From Druceiella hillmani (taxonomy: Eukaryota > Arthropoda > Insecta > Lepidoptera > Hepialidae), in NCBI GenBank assembly GCA_039881145.1, contig JAYKKI010000052.1, positions 6,887,501 to 6,951,500 on the forward strand: 64,000 nucleotides of DNA, read 5' to 3'. Under the pieces are notes generated by a model that worked only from the letters and a program-made list of their open reading frames with translations, was not told the origin of the DNA and searched no databases. Below are positions 23,596 to 35,271 of this stretch, one piece after another. The position numbers and the translations under genes were made by a program. Numbering within the stretch: the first letter of the stretch is position 1; each line of letters begins with the position of its first letter.

Positions 23596-24120
23596 CAAAA
23601 ATTAATTGATTATTGTCTAATTTTTAATTCTCTTTGTTAAATATTACTTAATAATTTTTTTTTATGACGTCAAATATTTTTATGATTACCTATAATAATT
23701 TTCTATTTTCAGTTTGAACGTATTCACATTATTTTCATATAATTACTGTTATTATTTTAATTGTTTTATTAAACATGTCTAAAACTAACCAGTAAAAATT
23801 GTGTATTCTTGTATTTTCTTTATGAATATGATTTAGATTATTACTTATGCCTTTCAACTATTGTTGCCATTTTATGCTATTTCATGATTGTTATATTTAT
23901 TTTTAATCATCTTCTATTGTTTTTTAATTATCACCATAATTTGATACACGTATCATTACCTTCATTTTAATCAATCTGTAAATAAATCAATACTCGACAT
24001 AGATTAGTATCTGTATGTTGGAATAGTCCAAAATTTACAAAATGTTAATTCGTCATCTGTTTAATCGTATTTGTTTTTCTCCGCGAAAAATAAACGTTAT
24101 GATTTAAACTATTTTGATAG

Positions 24121-25182
24121 TCAAGATTTAAAACGAGCAGTAAGAAGCAAGAGTTCGGAAACATTAATTTTTACATATTTAGTAAGGTAGAGTAATAAAA
24201 TATTTATTTCGTTTATCATGATAAAATACTCAAAAAATACCACCTGGTAGACTCGATTAATGAAAAAACAGTTTAGTTTTAACTTTATGTTGAAAGGTTT
24301 TTCTAATTATCTCTTTTCAAAATATATGTTCGTAATATATCATACATATTATTTGTCGCGTTTTAATATACCTGAAAGTTTTTTTATGGTGGTATGGTTT
24401 TTGAACTATGTTTTATGGTTTATAGTGGCTATCAACTATAAAAATGTTTTCTTTTTGTTAAAAATCTATGACGAATACCAGCTTTATATTAAAATTAAAT
24501 GTTGTAAACAATTATTTATATTGCTTGAGTGTGGAAAAAATGTTGTTCTAGTTCATTGCGTAAATTAAAAATTTTAATAAAAGTAGTGTTACCGTAAAAA
24601 AGCAAGATTGTATAGTAGACGTGGAAATATTATGACTATAATTAGATTGAATCGCAAAATATTGTTATTACTTTTAACGAATGTAAACTAGTTTTACTAC
24701 CAAAGTCGTATATCTCTGAGCATGTTTTGACCATATCATGAAAGTTTTAGAGTTGTAAAAATCGTAACCATTGATATTTGTTTATTATTGTTGCGATGTT
24801 ATTGTGGCCAATAAGAAACTAAATATATACGGAGATTTAACAAAAATATGGCAAATTCGCAACCATTTTTGGCAAATAATTAAATTTTTCATCTTATTTC
24901 TTCCTTAAAAGATTGCAATTTTTAGGAGTACATATTTGCTTGTTGGATAAAGTAATTGTAAAGACAAAGGAGTAGTGTTTTTGATTGGAGGAATTTGAAT
25001 ACTGATTACAATTTAATGTTTGTTTATGTAAATATATACATGCTGTCTAGTTTTTGATGTCCATTCTAATAATGGAAAAAATATATCACAAAAGGTAATC
25101 CTATATTGTAACTTTATTGCGTTTTCCAATCGAAAATATCAGAGAATTTACACTAAACACAAAAAGTTCGGAATTCTTGATA
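24121..25182. other. AT-rich DNA with one 102-codon open frame
   Basis: An open frame at 24260-24568 (plus) is rich in Phe, Tyr, Leu and Lys, as expected from translated AT-rich DNA. No start or splice context or family resemblance was found. Nothing else is recognised. Confidence 0.4.
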
Positions 25183-25470
25183 TTGAATATATTTGGCGTT
25201 AATTTTTTTTAAATTCATTATAATTAAATATTTTTTCAATACTAAATGATACTACGTGAGGTAATATTATATTCACTTTATTTAAATTCTTTACCACGAC
25301 CTAGATTTCGTTATATGACAACATCTTAAATCTTTACAAATTGAAGAGATTGTCATTCAACGAAACGTAGGTCATGGTAAAGAATTTAAATATAGTATAT
25401 TTTAATATAATACATCACGTAGTTTCATTTAGTTTTGAATAAAAAAATAAATTTGGCAGTTTTCTTAACA
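25183..25470. repeat. LIR element, copy 5 (keeps left tail)
   Basis: It starts TTGAATATATTTGGCGTTAA, the tail that copies 4 and 7 lack on the left. It continues through CTACGTGAGGTAATATTA and TTCTTTACCACGACCTAG, then turns and returns through ACGAAACGTAGGTCATGG to CACGTAGTTTCATTTAG. The right tail is heavily decayed (AAATTTGGCAG). It is more diverged than the other copies and has no clear flanking duplication. Confidence 0.85.
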
Positions 25471-25759
25471 TTACATAAGAGTAAACCATTTAACAGGTTT
25501 TTCTAACAATATAGTGTTCCCAAAAATCTTCATCTAGTGTTAGGAAAATAGAATAGTACAAAAATATTAGAATTGTGAATTTTAAGACACTAAACTATTG
25601 AAAGCTTACAAAAATTTTTTTCCTTTTATTCTTATTGTTGAAAATGTCTGTATTTGATAAAATTAATGAACAAGCGTTCGATGTATGAAAACGCCTTACT
25701 AATAACGTAAACAATGTTACTATAAATTGTTGACATTTTTCTTAGCCTCATTTTACGAG

Positions 25760-25970
25760 CAGATATATAAAAGCTATTTTTTTGGTTCATTTTGTTGAGA
25801 AAAAGAAACTATTATTTACGTTCATAAGAAGTACGAGTCGACTTACATTAATTACAAAACGCCAAATTATCTGAATAATGTATAACCCTGGAATTTATTT
25901 CAGCGACAATTACGAGGAGGATTTCGGATATGGTCTCCGTTTCCGATAGAAATGAAAAATAAACTTAATT
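25760..25970 (+). other. Block E, copy 1: TATA-like site and possible terminal exon
   Basis: A TATA-like GATATATAAAAGC lies near 25760. A splice-acceptor-like TTTATTTCAG at about 25892-25901 is followed by CGACAATTACGAGGAGGATT. One frame reads DNYEEDFGYGLRFR then stop; another reads RQLRGGFRIWSPFPIEMKN and stays open to 25998. An AATAAA follows near 25957. Similar sequence occurs at 15.7 kb and after another TTTCAG at 55.8 kb, which is the main reason to list it. No family is recognised, and the reading frame is undecided. Confidence 0.35.
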
Positions 25971-28639
25971 TATTACTGAACCTTGTGTTCAACATTTGAA
26001 TACAAATCAAATTAATATACAAAAATGTAGACAGACATAGAGTTTTATGTACTTTGTTTATATTGTTAAAACCGTTATTTTCCTTATCATCATGATAATA
26101 ATTTACTAATAAATACAACTTGAATAAATTAAATTTAAATTTTACGTTTCATTTCCTAAAACAATTTTTTGTTTTTTACTTTATGATTATTTAAATCTTC
26201 ACATCGTGATTTTATCATAAGAAAAAAGAAGAATTAATTTTTTCTATAGAACTCAAAACATTTGTCATATGTAATATTTATGAGTCAGTTTACGTCTTCA
26301 TAGTGCCTAAATATTTTGAAAAATATTAGTTTCTATATAATAGTAGTGGTCTCTAGCTACACCATCGTCCGCTCGACGAAAGTTTAGTTACTACGTTTGG
26401 TCTAGGTATGAAATAAATTTTCCAATATTTTCTAGTTACTTCTAGAATTATTACATTTATTTGTTTTGTAATGATTAGTCATACTTATGTAAATAGCTCT
26501 AAATGGTAATGATTGAGAAAATAATACATTAGTGTGCTTTAATCAATTTTTTGGATGTTTCTGGACAAGTTTTTTAACTTTTGATTTTTAATAAATTAGA
26601 TGGATTTCTGACGACAAGAAGATCAGACACATCATTAGATCGAGACAAAGTCTGAAGAGGAAATGAAGATAGGGGTGAGAATTCGTATCGATGTAACTAT
26701 TATCGAATAAATGCAACTATTACTCAAAACTCAGGTACCTCTAATCTACGTGTTTTCCAGTCAACTTTATGATTCCTCTATTAAAGCAACCATTTGTCAA
26801 CTCGTATGCTTCTCAACACAAAACGATCAAGGACCATATTCAAAGCGTGTATGAGCGTAGAAAAATTAAATTTTTTAAAATATTTTTCTTGACAGTTCAC
26901 GACTAACCTAATATCAACGAAAATACCGGAAAGCCCGAGATCTTACACCTTTATAATAATAAAAAATTTCAGTTGACACGTTTGATCGAATGTATTTGAA
27001 AATGTGTACTAACCGAAAAACCAAAAGATGGCCCATGTGCGTATTCCACAACATAATAAACCCTTGTGTATCTTCTGTTTGCTGTCGACCATTCTAACAT
27101 GGTAAAAACAACGAAAAATTCATGGTCCGGCGCGATTACGTCATGAAGATAGGAGACCAACTCATGAAGCCCTGGTTACAACATCGATTTCAGACTGTGA
27201 CTTTGAGGCTTGATATCAAGTTCATGATACAGGATACTCATCCGACATAGCAACCTCTGTTAATTCTGTATCAAACATGTGCAAAATTTACTACCTGTGT
27301 CCATCCAAGGTTCAAAAAATGACGACACACCTTGCTTGAGATAAAGGGAAGCTATTTGTGACTTTTACAATGGTGACATTTTCCGTCGTTGTGTGGAATA
27401 CTAGTTAAAAATATATTTTTTCAAATTTAGTTGCAAAATCATGTAACGATCGTGCAATATAATAATTTCTTATTTGCTTTAAATAATTTTCATATTATTT
27501 GAGTTTTCTATTACCTAGTCCATTCGACGAAGGTTTATTCATTACGCAACGATAAATATAGTTTATTTGACTAGGGTTAATAGGGCATCCGAAGAAAGGA
27601 AGGATTTCCATAAATTCATAACGATGACACATGCCTGTGTTATGGTAACATACCGACTGTCGCTTTATTGGCAGACCCACATTCTTGCAACTTTCTCTTG
27701 ATTGTTTCCGAAAATAGAGTATACAAACATGAAAATTAGTCTGTGTTTAATACACGTCTGCAATTTATATGTGAACTATTTGCAGAGAGATTTTATTATT
27801 TTTATTAATTTAAAAATAAATTTTAAGATATTCGAAATGTTTTGCAGACTTTTAAAATTACTACCATTTTTTTCAATAAGCTATTTTGATATTTTCTTAA
27901 ATATTTAGTCACTATTCAATGACCCAAAAAGATTATCTTATGTATTCGAGAAGCTAACCAGGCCGTCATTTGAAACAACACAAACACAAACTTCATGTCA
28001 CTTTTTATATAAATTTTTATCGGTTTATTTTAAAAACAATTTTTTTAGCTTTATTATTGCAACTAATTCCAACAATGTCTTTTTTAAAAGGAGCCTTTAT
28101 ATTTATGTATATTTAAATAAACCATTTTCATTTTCACCTTGAATTCTAGTGTCGAAAACATTTTTTATTCGTTAAAATTATTATCACTCAAGTAAAGCTT
28201 AAGAAATTCGCTAGTTTTTTATAAACATGGGCTTATGTATGATATATATTGCGTATTGATTTTAAGGGCATACATTTAATGTTTTGCAAGCGCTACTTAA
28301 GAGTTGAAAACTACAAACGAAAACTTAATCTCATTTTTTAATTAATTTCCAGTAACACCATATCCAATAATACCGAATGGGCAAATATATTTCAGCTCAT
28401 TTTTATAATAAGAGGAAATCCATTAATAAAAGTGTATATTTACCATATAAATGAAAGAAATAAGATATTTTAAGAAATTCTTAGAAATATCCAAGGAAAC
28501 TAAAATAGCCAGTTATACGAATCCGATAGAAAAAATAAGAGCTTGTGTAAATCATTTGGTGACTAATACTTTAGTAAATAATTTCTCCCACATTTCATTT
28601 GATTCAATTTTAAAATAAATTTATACTTAATTCCAATCA
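25971..28639. other. AT-rich DNA with scattered fragments
   Basis: A short direct repeat (CCGCTCGACGAAAGTTTAGT near 26370 and CCATTCGACGAAGGTTTATT near 27520) is present. The minus strand at 26969-27400 is somewhat more protein-like (one 63-codon open frame containing MLEWSTANRRYTRVYYVVEY), but it is broken upstream and no family is recognised. Confidence 0.4.
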
Positions 28640-29620
28640 CTGTCTAAACAGTCACTATTTACAAATGAACTCAACATTTTATCCAACAATACATATTGAA
28701 GCCTAGATGTCTGATGCATCTCGGTTTTCGACACACTTATCTTTAAATAGATACAACGCTTGCATATTCCCTTCAAGCTCCATTCGACGTCCCATGAACT
28801 TCTTTTCAATTTCTTTCAAACTCTTCCTCAATCTGCAAATAAAAGCAATACAAGTTATATTGAAAACCTAGTTGATTTCCTTCAAAGATTCTTTCGCGCG
28901 GAAGGCATAGTTTTTCTATCAATTTAACGGGCCTAATCCACAATGACAGGCGAATCGCACCTAACTCTGCGCCTAGACGCCATAAGATGAAATTACGTCT
29001 TACTTTTTTGAGGCCAAGCGGAAGTTACAATTTATTCAACGGTTTGAGGGAGATCGTACATTTTTCAACGTTCACGGGCGCAACGGCAAAACTTTTGATT
29101 GTGTAACTTCGGTTTGATAAACCTAGTGAGTCCGAATACCAGAAAACTGACATAAGATTCTGAGATAAAATAATACCACGTTTAATATGATTTTGGGTAC
29201 ATTACATATTTTCGTACATATTACTTTACAAATAAGAAGAATAATATTTTTAGGCGCCATTCAATACTTAGGTTCAAAAATTAAAATATATCATTAATCT
29301 AAGCATAGAAAATAGAGACAAAACAGCATGAATTAAAAATGTATTGTTTGTCTCTGAACTGATTTCGCCTTATTCGTTGGTCATTAGGTGTTTTATTTGT
29401 TACAATTTCCATTTTCCTTATGTTCAACGCCATTGATATGGATTTACTTTAACGTTAACGTCAATTTACATAAAAGAGTATTACTATTTCATTTCAGCTA
29501 ATCGATTATTTAAAAAGCGAAACAGATGTAGATGGATATGTAATTACTTTGTACAAAATATCTGTCATGGTTAAATTTAAGTAATGTTCCTTACCAACTG
29601 ATATTAAAGTTAACTTCGTT
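28640..29620. repeat. Block A, copy 1 (conserved GC-richer core, possible minus-strand exon)
   Basis: This is homologous to 40270-40690 and 54530-55480. The core at 28830-29110 is richer in G+C than its surroundings. It shares AAAAGCAATACA and GTTGATTTCC with copy 2, and GTTACAATTTATT and GGCGCCATTCA with the other copies. On the minus strand a TTTTATTTGCAG acceptor-like site (about 28833-28845) is followed by an open frame LRKSLKEIEKKFMGRR, then MELEGNMQALYLFKDK and CVENRDASDI before a stop. Copies 2 and 3 have lost the acceptor, and their frames are broken. The peptide is not recognised. Confidence 0.6.
28706..28834 (-). CDS. Possible internal or last exon, unknown product
   Basis: This is a minus-strand open frame of about 42 codons that begins right after a good splice-acceptor-like sequence (TTGCTTTTATTTGCAG). 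It reads LRKSLKEIEKKFMGRR, MELEGNMQALYLFKDK, CVENRDASDI, then TAG. It is charged and helix-like, unlike typical translated AT-rich DNA. Homologous DNA exists in block A copies 2 (near 40270-40400) and 3 (near 54550-54670). There the sequence has drifted, the acceptor is not kept (TATATGAAG and TGTGTGGAG), and stops interrupt. No upstream exon or family could be identified, so it may be the remnant of one member of a dead duplicated gene or a chance frame. Confidence 0.25.
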
Positions 29621-30708
29621 ATTAGAAATAAAGTGGCAAAGGAAGTTGCTAGGGCAGAAAATACTATCACGCCACTATGACGCACTTTACGTTAGGGAAT
29701 TGGGAATTCCCCCAAAATTTCTATTATTTTGTCATATTTATATTTTTAATATTCGATTTAATAAAAGAATATTTTTTGATTTTAACCTCACCATTTTAAT
29801 GAAGATTACAAGTTTTTTTAATATCCATTCATTTAATAATGTGGAAGAATTTTTAATTTTTTAGGCACAATTTTCAGATATTTTTCTCTCATTTCTTTAT
29901 TTCAACCGTATTTTGTTAAACATTAAAAATTATTATTTACTTAAATTCGAAATTGAATTCTTGAATATTAATCATCAAATTTTGTTCAATTCCTTAATTT
30001 TATTTTTCAAATGAATATCTCATATATAAGAGTTATTGAATTGTGTGAGTACATTTAAGTTTATGGCCCTAAGTATGGAAGAGCTCCTCGCTGTATAACA
30101 TATCGCTAACGGGAACAACTACTCTAAAGAATCAAATATTGATATATCCAACATCATCCTAATATACCGTTAGTTTAATTTAAAGATAGGTGCCGTTTAT
30201 ACACAAGACCCTAAAGATAACATATCTATCTTATAAAATAAGTGTAGACACTCTCATACCCATTATGTTTTCCGGAGTTTTAATTAGCTACCGAATATAT
30301 ACGTAATGCTCAATGTATGGAATCAGAATAATGGCTTGATTAATGACGTTCTCAACATTAGTTCCTTTCAATAGATGTCGAAGATCTTAAAAGCCAGCTT
30401 AACATAATGTAATGATATAGGATTATTATGAAGATATTAGTCTTGATTAATTGTTTATAACAACAAAAATCTCTAAGAGTGAAAAAAATAAGAAACAAAA
30501 ATTTTGTCTAGTTCCTTATCATCCTCTGTTATCTTCAGTTCAAACTAAAATGGTAATTCAGAACTATCTACATGATAATAACAAGATTAATTTTATTACA
30601 CCTGTTTCATCTCTCCTTTCAAACAAGCGTTAAATAAACTAACCGATAAGCCTTTTAGATTATTACTTCATTTCAAAGAGAAATAATATCGCTTCATTGG
30701 GAATAATC

Positions 30709-30827
30709 TAACGAAAACTAGAAGTTAATACCAGTTACTTTTAAGAAAATTTGGTACAATTTAGACGTTTAACGAAAACTAGAAGTTAATACCCCTTTAC
30801 TTTAAAGAAAATTTGGTACAAATACAT
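30709..30827. repeat. Tandem duplication, 61-bp period
   Basis: TAACGAAAACTAGAAGTTAA and GAAAATTTGGTACAA occur twice head to tail with a few differences. It is a young local duplication. Confidence 0.9.
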
Positions 30828-30864
30828 TAAACTTAGTAGAAAAAATGTAGTAAATGATAACTGC

Positions 30865-32100
30865 AAAGCGGACACTAAAGGTCCTCGTTTCGTTATTTTA
30901 TAAATAGTCCGAAAGACACGCCGCCAAATGTAAATTTTCTGAGCAGTACTTTTATTTCGTACTGCAGACGTTTTTAATTCATATGTATGCAGATTTCTCT
31001 GTTCCTTGGGATCGGCATATATTCTACATAAATGAATAGAAATATGTTAAATAATTAACATAATTTCAAATATACTTTTGCAACGTACGATTTTTTTTTT
31101 GTTTAAAAATAAAAATCGTACGTTGCAAAATAAGTTTTATGCTACAAAAATTTTCTTGGCGTAAGATTCAATTATACGTGAGTTTATTTAGATAACAGAG
31201 ATTCGATATCTGTAGCCCATCCATTGTTGGAAAAATGAAACATTGAAAGCCAAATTACTCAGGTTAAATTCATATTTCTTTTGACCATTTACTTTTAAAA
31301 CTTAAATAGTACTTAAGTAATTAAGTACTAAGTAATTAAGTACTCAAGTGATTAAGTAGTTAGATTTGTGCTATTCTTAAAATCAGGCTTAGTTCAAATA
31401 AAGGTGACGGCATCATTTCTTCCTTGTAATATTGTTACTTACCTTATTACCAAGAAGGTATTGCTCAAATCGGAGTATAAACCAACATAATATTTATTAT
31501 ACTCCCAGATTTAAATGACAACTGAATATCTAATTACCATTTGATAAAAACTCTATTCGCCGCTAAGAGTCATTTAAATGAGACAGGAGGCGAAATTATT
31601 GAAATTTTGATCGACTTCGTAACTCATTCAAGAAAATCGTGGAATGAATATCATGTAGAAAAACAAGTAGCTCTAACTCGTCTTCTATCATATTATAAAA
31701 ACACAATTAGGATATTTGCAACTTACTGTCCGTTTTTATTCACTAACCAGCAAGTGCCATCGGGGTTGGTTAAATTATGTATGACATCATATTCAAAAAA
31801 TTAGAATATAGGAATCTTTATACAACTATTTTGCAACGTTTATATGTTTCACGATTACCATTGATCATGTTTTAATCTGACTCAGTTAAGAAACAAATTT
31901 GCATGGTTGTCATTAACGGAGATGGAAACATTTTGGTTAATAGAAAAGTAAACCTCGAGAGAAAATTTTTATAAAAAGATATTATATATCGATCCAAAAA
32001 TCGCCGTTTGTAATTACGGTGTGCATAAATGAGATTCTTTCATTACACAAATAGCAAGTGAGAGTGACTAAATACAAAGTTGATGAAATAGATAAAGTAT
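30865..32100 (+). repeat. Block B, copy 1 (diverged)
   Basis: This aligns with 43960-45010 and 59960-60700. GCCGCCAAATGTAAATT here matches CCGCCCAATGTAAATT at 60.03 kb and GCGCAATATAAATT at 44.02 kb. The TATA-like core seen in the other copies is degraded here (CATATATTCTACATAAATG). Further right, ACGTGAGTTTATTTAGA, GCTAAGAGTC and CTGACTCAGTTAAGAAA match copy 2. An 87-codon open frame (31541-31804) is not shared with copy 2. Confidence 0.65.
31076..31130. repeat. Hairpin with perfect 20-bp arms
   Basis: TTTTGCAACGTACGATTTTT pairs exactly with AAAAATCGTACGTTGCAAAA across 15 bases. Copy 2 of block B shows no such inverted repeat at the matching place. Confidence 0.93.
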
Positions 32101-32408
32101 TTTTTCACACAAATTACTACAGATTTGAATACGACGTGGTTTAAAACCATTTTGAATCACCGTACATTAATAGGCTAAGAAACGAGCTTATACTCCTTTG
32201 ATAGGTTATATCTATGTGAAAGGAGCAATCAGGTTAACTCCAATTAGTGCCCTGCGTGAACAATTTTGAAAGAGATAGAGAGTCAAAGGTATCACACATA
32301 TAAAATGAAGAAGTCGTATTGAATATGATATAAATTGTCTCACCACATTTTGAGCACCAATTACGTTGCAATAGCAACGTTACAAAATGTTAATTAAGTG
32401 ACTAAATA

Positions 32409-33652
32409 TTAAGTTGGCTAGTAAGTTTTAGCCATAACTTCGGGACTTTTTTAGAAAGATTCTCAGAACTTTTGAAAGGTTTACCTATAGGGTATAAATA
32501 GGCCAAAGTGCAATCAGTTGACAACAGAAAGCACTGAAGCTTTAAGTGAATTACATAAAAGATAATTGATTTAAATTGATTTTAAATACGGATTCTATTA
32601 TTTTACGAAATGTTGTCTGGGTCACGATGCAAAGACTGCCACAAATTATATGTATCATGCGATCAGCGAGTCCACGGTATCTTCCGCGATGGCAAAAATT
32701 TAGTTCAGAAAATTTAGGAATGAGGACTACAATCTTAAGGACGAATCCCGTACCGGACGTCCTTTTGAATTGGACTTTCAAGGATTACGATGTCTAATTG
32801 AAGAGGGTCCTCTACTAACGACTCGTCAATTGGCAGATGAGCTACATTGCAGTCATGGTACCATAAAAACACATTGGCATGCATTGGAAAAAGTTTCAAA
32901 ATACGGTGTATGGATAACCCACGAGTTGTCATCATGCCACTTTTAGTGCAGAGTTGATACTTGTCAACAGTTATTGACATTGAAACCTAACTTCAACTGG
33001 CTGAATCACTTAATAACTGACGATGAGAAGTTCGTTATATATGTTAACTATACACGCAAACGTCAATGGCTGGGTGTCACAAAAACAGGAGTTTCAGTAT
33101 CTAAATCTGAAATAAATGCCAAGAAATTGATGCCCAGCTGCGGGTCGAATGTCAAAGGCATTAATCAATAGAAGTTGCTTTCATAGAAATCTATGTTCAA
33201 CGCATATATTTATTGTGAACAATTGGACTGAGTAGCTAACTAATTGAATAGTCAACAGAATCGAGTTCATTTTCTACAGGATAATGCTAGACCACAAGTT
33301 ACAAAACGTACTCGTGATAAATTATAAGAGCTTGGCTGGGTTTTCCTCACTCATCCACTATGTTCGCCGGATATTGCGTCCTCTGATTACTCTTTATTAA
33401 GGTCTTTAAATAACCGTTTACGTGAAAAAAAATTTGATGTTAAAGAAGATCTCCAGAACGACCTCGCACAGTTTCTTGAATCAAAGTCACCGGAATTTTA
33501 CAAGAAAGGCAATTTGTAATTAGTTATCAACTAGATGTTGACAAGTAGTAAATAAAAATAATACATACTTAAATTAAGTTTATTGAAACATATAATTTTT
33601 TTAATGAAAATTATTGCAGCAACTCAGGTTTAAAAATTATTAGCCAACCCAA
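32409..33652 (+). mobile_element. Decayed mariner transposon, irritans-like
   Basis: The termini read TTAAGTTGGCTAGTAAG on the left and, on the opposite strand, TTGGGTTGGCTAATAAT on the right; each abuts a TA (32407-32408 and 33653-33654). This TTAGGTTGGC style of terminus is characteristic of irritans-type mariners. The length of about 1.24 kb is normal. It lies between blocks B1 and F1 and is absent between B2 and F2, so it inserted after the segmental duplication. Confidence 0.92.
32600..33519 (+). pseudogene. mariner transposase, inactivated (irritans-like)
   Basis: Landmarks in order are DAKTATNYMYH, DYNLKDESRTGRPFELDF, RQLADELHCSHGTIKTHW (helix-turn-helix region, near 32825-32880), ITDDEKFVIYVN (first Asp, near 33015), LQDNARPQVTKRT (second Asp, near 33280) and SPDIASSDYSLL (third Asp, near 33375). 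All three catalytic Asp residues and the 34-residue spacing are kept. The reading frame is not: stops occur after the helix-turn-helix part, in RDKL*ELGW and after FYKKGNL, and the N-terminus is scrambled. Stretches around 33090-33250 are poorly conserved. The transposase would have acted in cut-and-paste transposition at TA sites; this copy cannot. Confidence 0.92.
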
Positions 33653-34479
33653 TAAATTAATGAAGATTTCTTTCCACTAATATCGCAAATAATGTGTTTA
33701 CAAACGTTTTTTTTGGTGAAAATAACCTTGTAATTTGTGTTTCATAAATAATGAGAGAAAAAATATTTCCCACATAATATAATTTGTAATAATGGTTACA
33801 AACAATACCAGGAAAATCATTTCGATATCAGATGTGTATATTTAACAATCGCTACGGAGATCCAACGAGAAAATCTTTATATAAAAAAATATCTTTATAT
33901 AAAAATTTAATATAAATCTACATTTTCATAGATTGCATCTCTACGTAGGAAATATAGTTCAGAAGTAATAACGAATAAAACCAGTTCGCCAATGTAGTGA
34001 GTCTTTTATAATTTAAACATTCAATTTACGTAAAAGCTACCGTAGAAACTTTGTGTCCATTTTACATAAGAGTTTGTTGTTACATACGAAAACTTTCAAT
34101 ATGGCCTTGGGTGAAATTAGGTGTTTCTTTATTTTTCACAATTAAAAGATAGAGTTTTAAGTTTGACTGAGAAGAGACGTTTCTAAATAATAGGAGGGTT
34201 GATTATTTTTTCGTAGTTAGCCAAATAAAATTACCGTACACTTCCGTTACTACTTTGCCAATTACAAATCCTACAATTATATTTATTAAAGAGTTTAGCT
34301 ATTTAAAAGCGTCTCTTGTGTCAAACCCGTTAAATTTCATATATCCAACTTAATTTGCACTAATTTGAAAATTATTTAGTATTCAAAACGTTTGCTTAAA
34401 ATAAATTATATAACATTTAAATAACAATTAATCTGTTAGCCAAATTACAATGTACCCAACTCCTCTCAACGTTTATTTT
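33653..34479. other. AT-rich DNA, nothing recognised
   Basis: I see no coding frame. A 17-bp direct repeat (ATCTTTATATAAAAA twice, near 33880) is the only structure. Confidence 0.5.
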
Positions 34480-34920
34480 TAAGTTGCGTAATTCCCACAT
34501 TAACTGTAAATAGCGAAAGAGATGTATTCTCAAAAACTTTAAACAGTCAGTCGAATTGCCATAGTAAAGAAATAGTTTCTAAAGTTATATTTTCTATTTA
34601 ACATTGTACATTGATGTTTTCATTTAATGTTTACAAATAGTAAATTTTTCTTTCCATTACAAAATATTAAAATGTCAAAAAAAAGCGTAAATATTCTCAC
34701 GGAAGGGACTGATTTTCAAAACTGTATACTGCGATTTAAAAAAATGTATCATTCTCGGAATTATTAAACAATTTTAGTGTTTACCCAGATTAGATTGAAT
34801 ATTTATCCAATGTCTAAATTTTGCTCATAATAGACTTATTATTTTTGCGACCACATTCAACTACAGCACACTTCATTTTGTATTTCACAATGAACGGGAG
34901 AAAGTTTATTAATAATATTG
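34480..34920 (+). repeat. Block F, copy 1
   Basis: This aligns with 45600-46290. GCGTAATTCCCACATTAACT matches GCGTAATCCCACATTTACT. TATTTTTGCGACCACATTCA matches TTTTTTGCGATCCCATTCA. CACAATGAACGGGAGAAAGT matches CACAATGAATAAGAGAAAGT. It ends exactly where LIR copy 6 is inserted. No open frame is shared. Confidence 0.8.
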
Positions 34921-35271
34921 TTCACAATTAAATGAAACTACATGATGTAGTATTATTTCTACTTTCTTTAATTTCTTTACCACGACCTAGGTTTCGTTGT
35001 ATTACATCTTCAGGTGGGATATTAGCAAAGATTAACTCTTAGAAACAAGCAACAGCATTTATATGTTTCAAACACAATAGCGGAAGCCTGGTTTGTGCGG
35101 ATTTTTCATTGCTTATGTTAATGAGTTTATTGCAGGGGCGCAGTGTAGGTTTTATTATATTTCCGATCCGATTCCGAGTTATACAATATATCAGTATTTT
35201 AGTGAGAGTAATAAATTTAATTGTTGTTATTATGTGAGGTTATACAATGCAAACTTTACGGTGTATGTAAT

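Larger units (their letters stand above)
23015..24120 (+). repeat. Block D, copy 1 (with LIR insertion)
   Basis: This is parallel to 61895-62890. Shared landmarks are GCAACAGTA near the start, CTGTCATGATC, GTATCCACG, TTTTTGCTAGTTC, TACAAGCT and CATTTCTAGAA. After the LIR insertion come AAATTAATT...TTATTG and, further right, ATTTTTAATCA...ACGTATCA and GTATTTGTTTTTC. LIR copy 4 (23322-23595) sits inside, and the second D copy lacks it. No open frame is conserved between copies. Confidence 0.8.

Noticed and set aside
26969..27400. Possible retroelement protease or other coding relic on the minus strand (WMDTGSKF, MLEWSTANRRYTRV)
   Set aside because: A single DTGS motif without neighbouring protease or polymerase motifs and with stops in between is not enough.
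32551..32980. Minus-strand open frames across the second mariner
   Set aside because: They are antisense to the plus-strand transposase relic.
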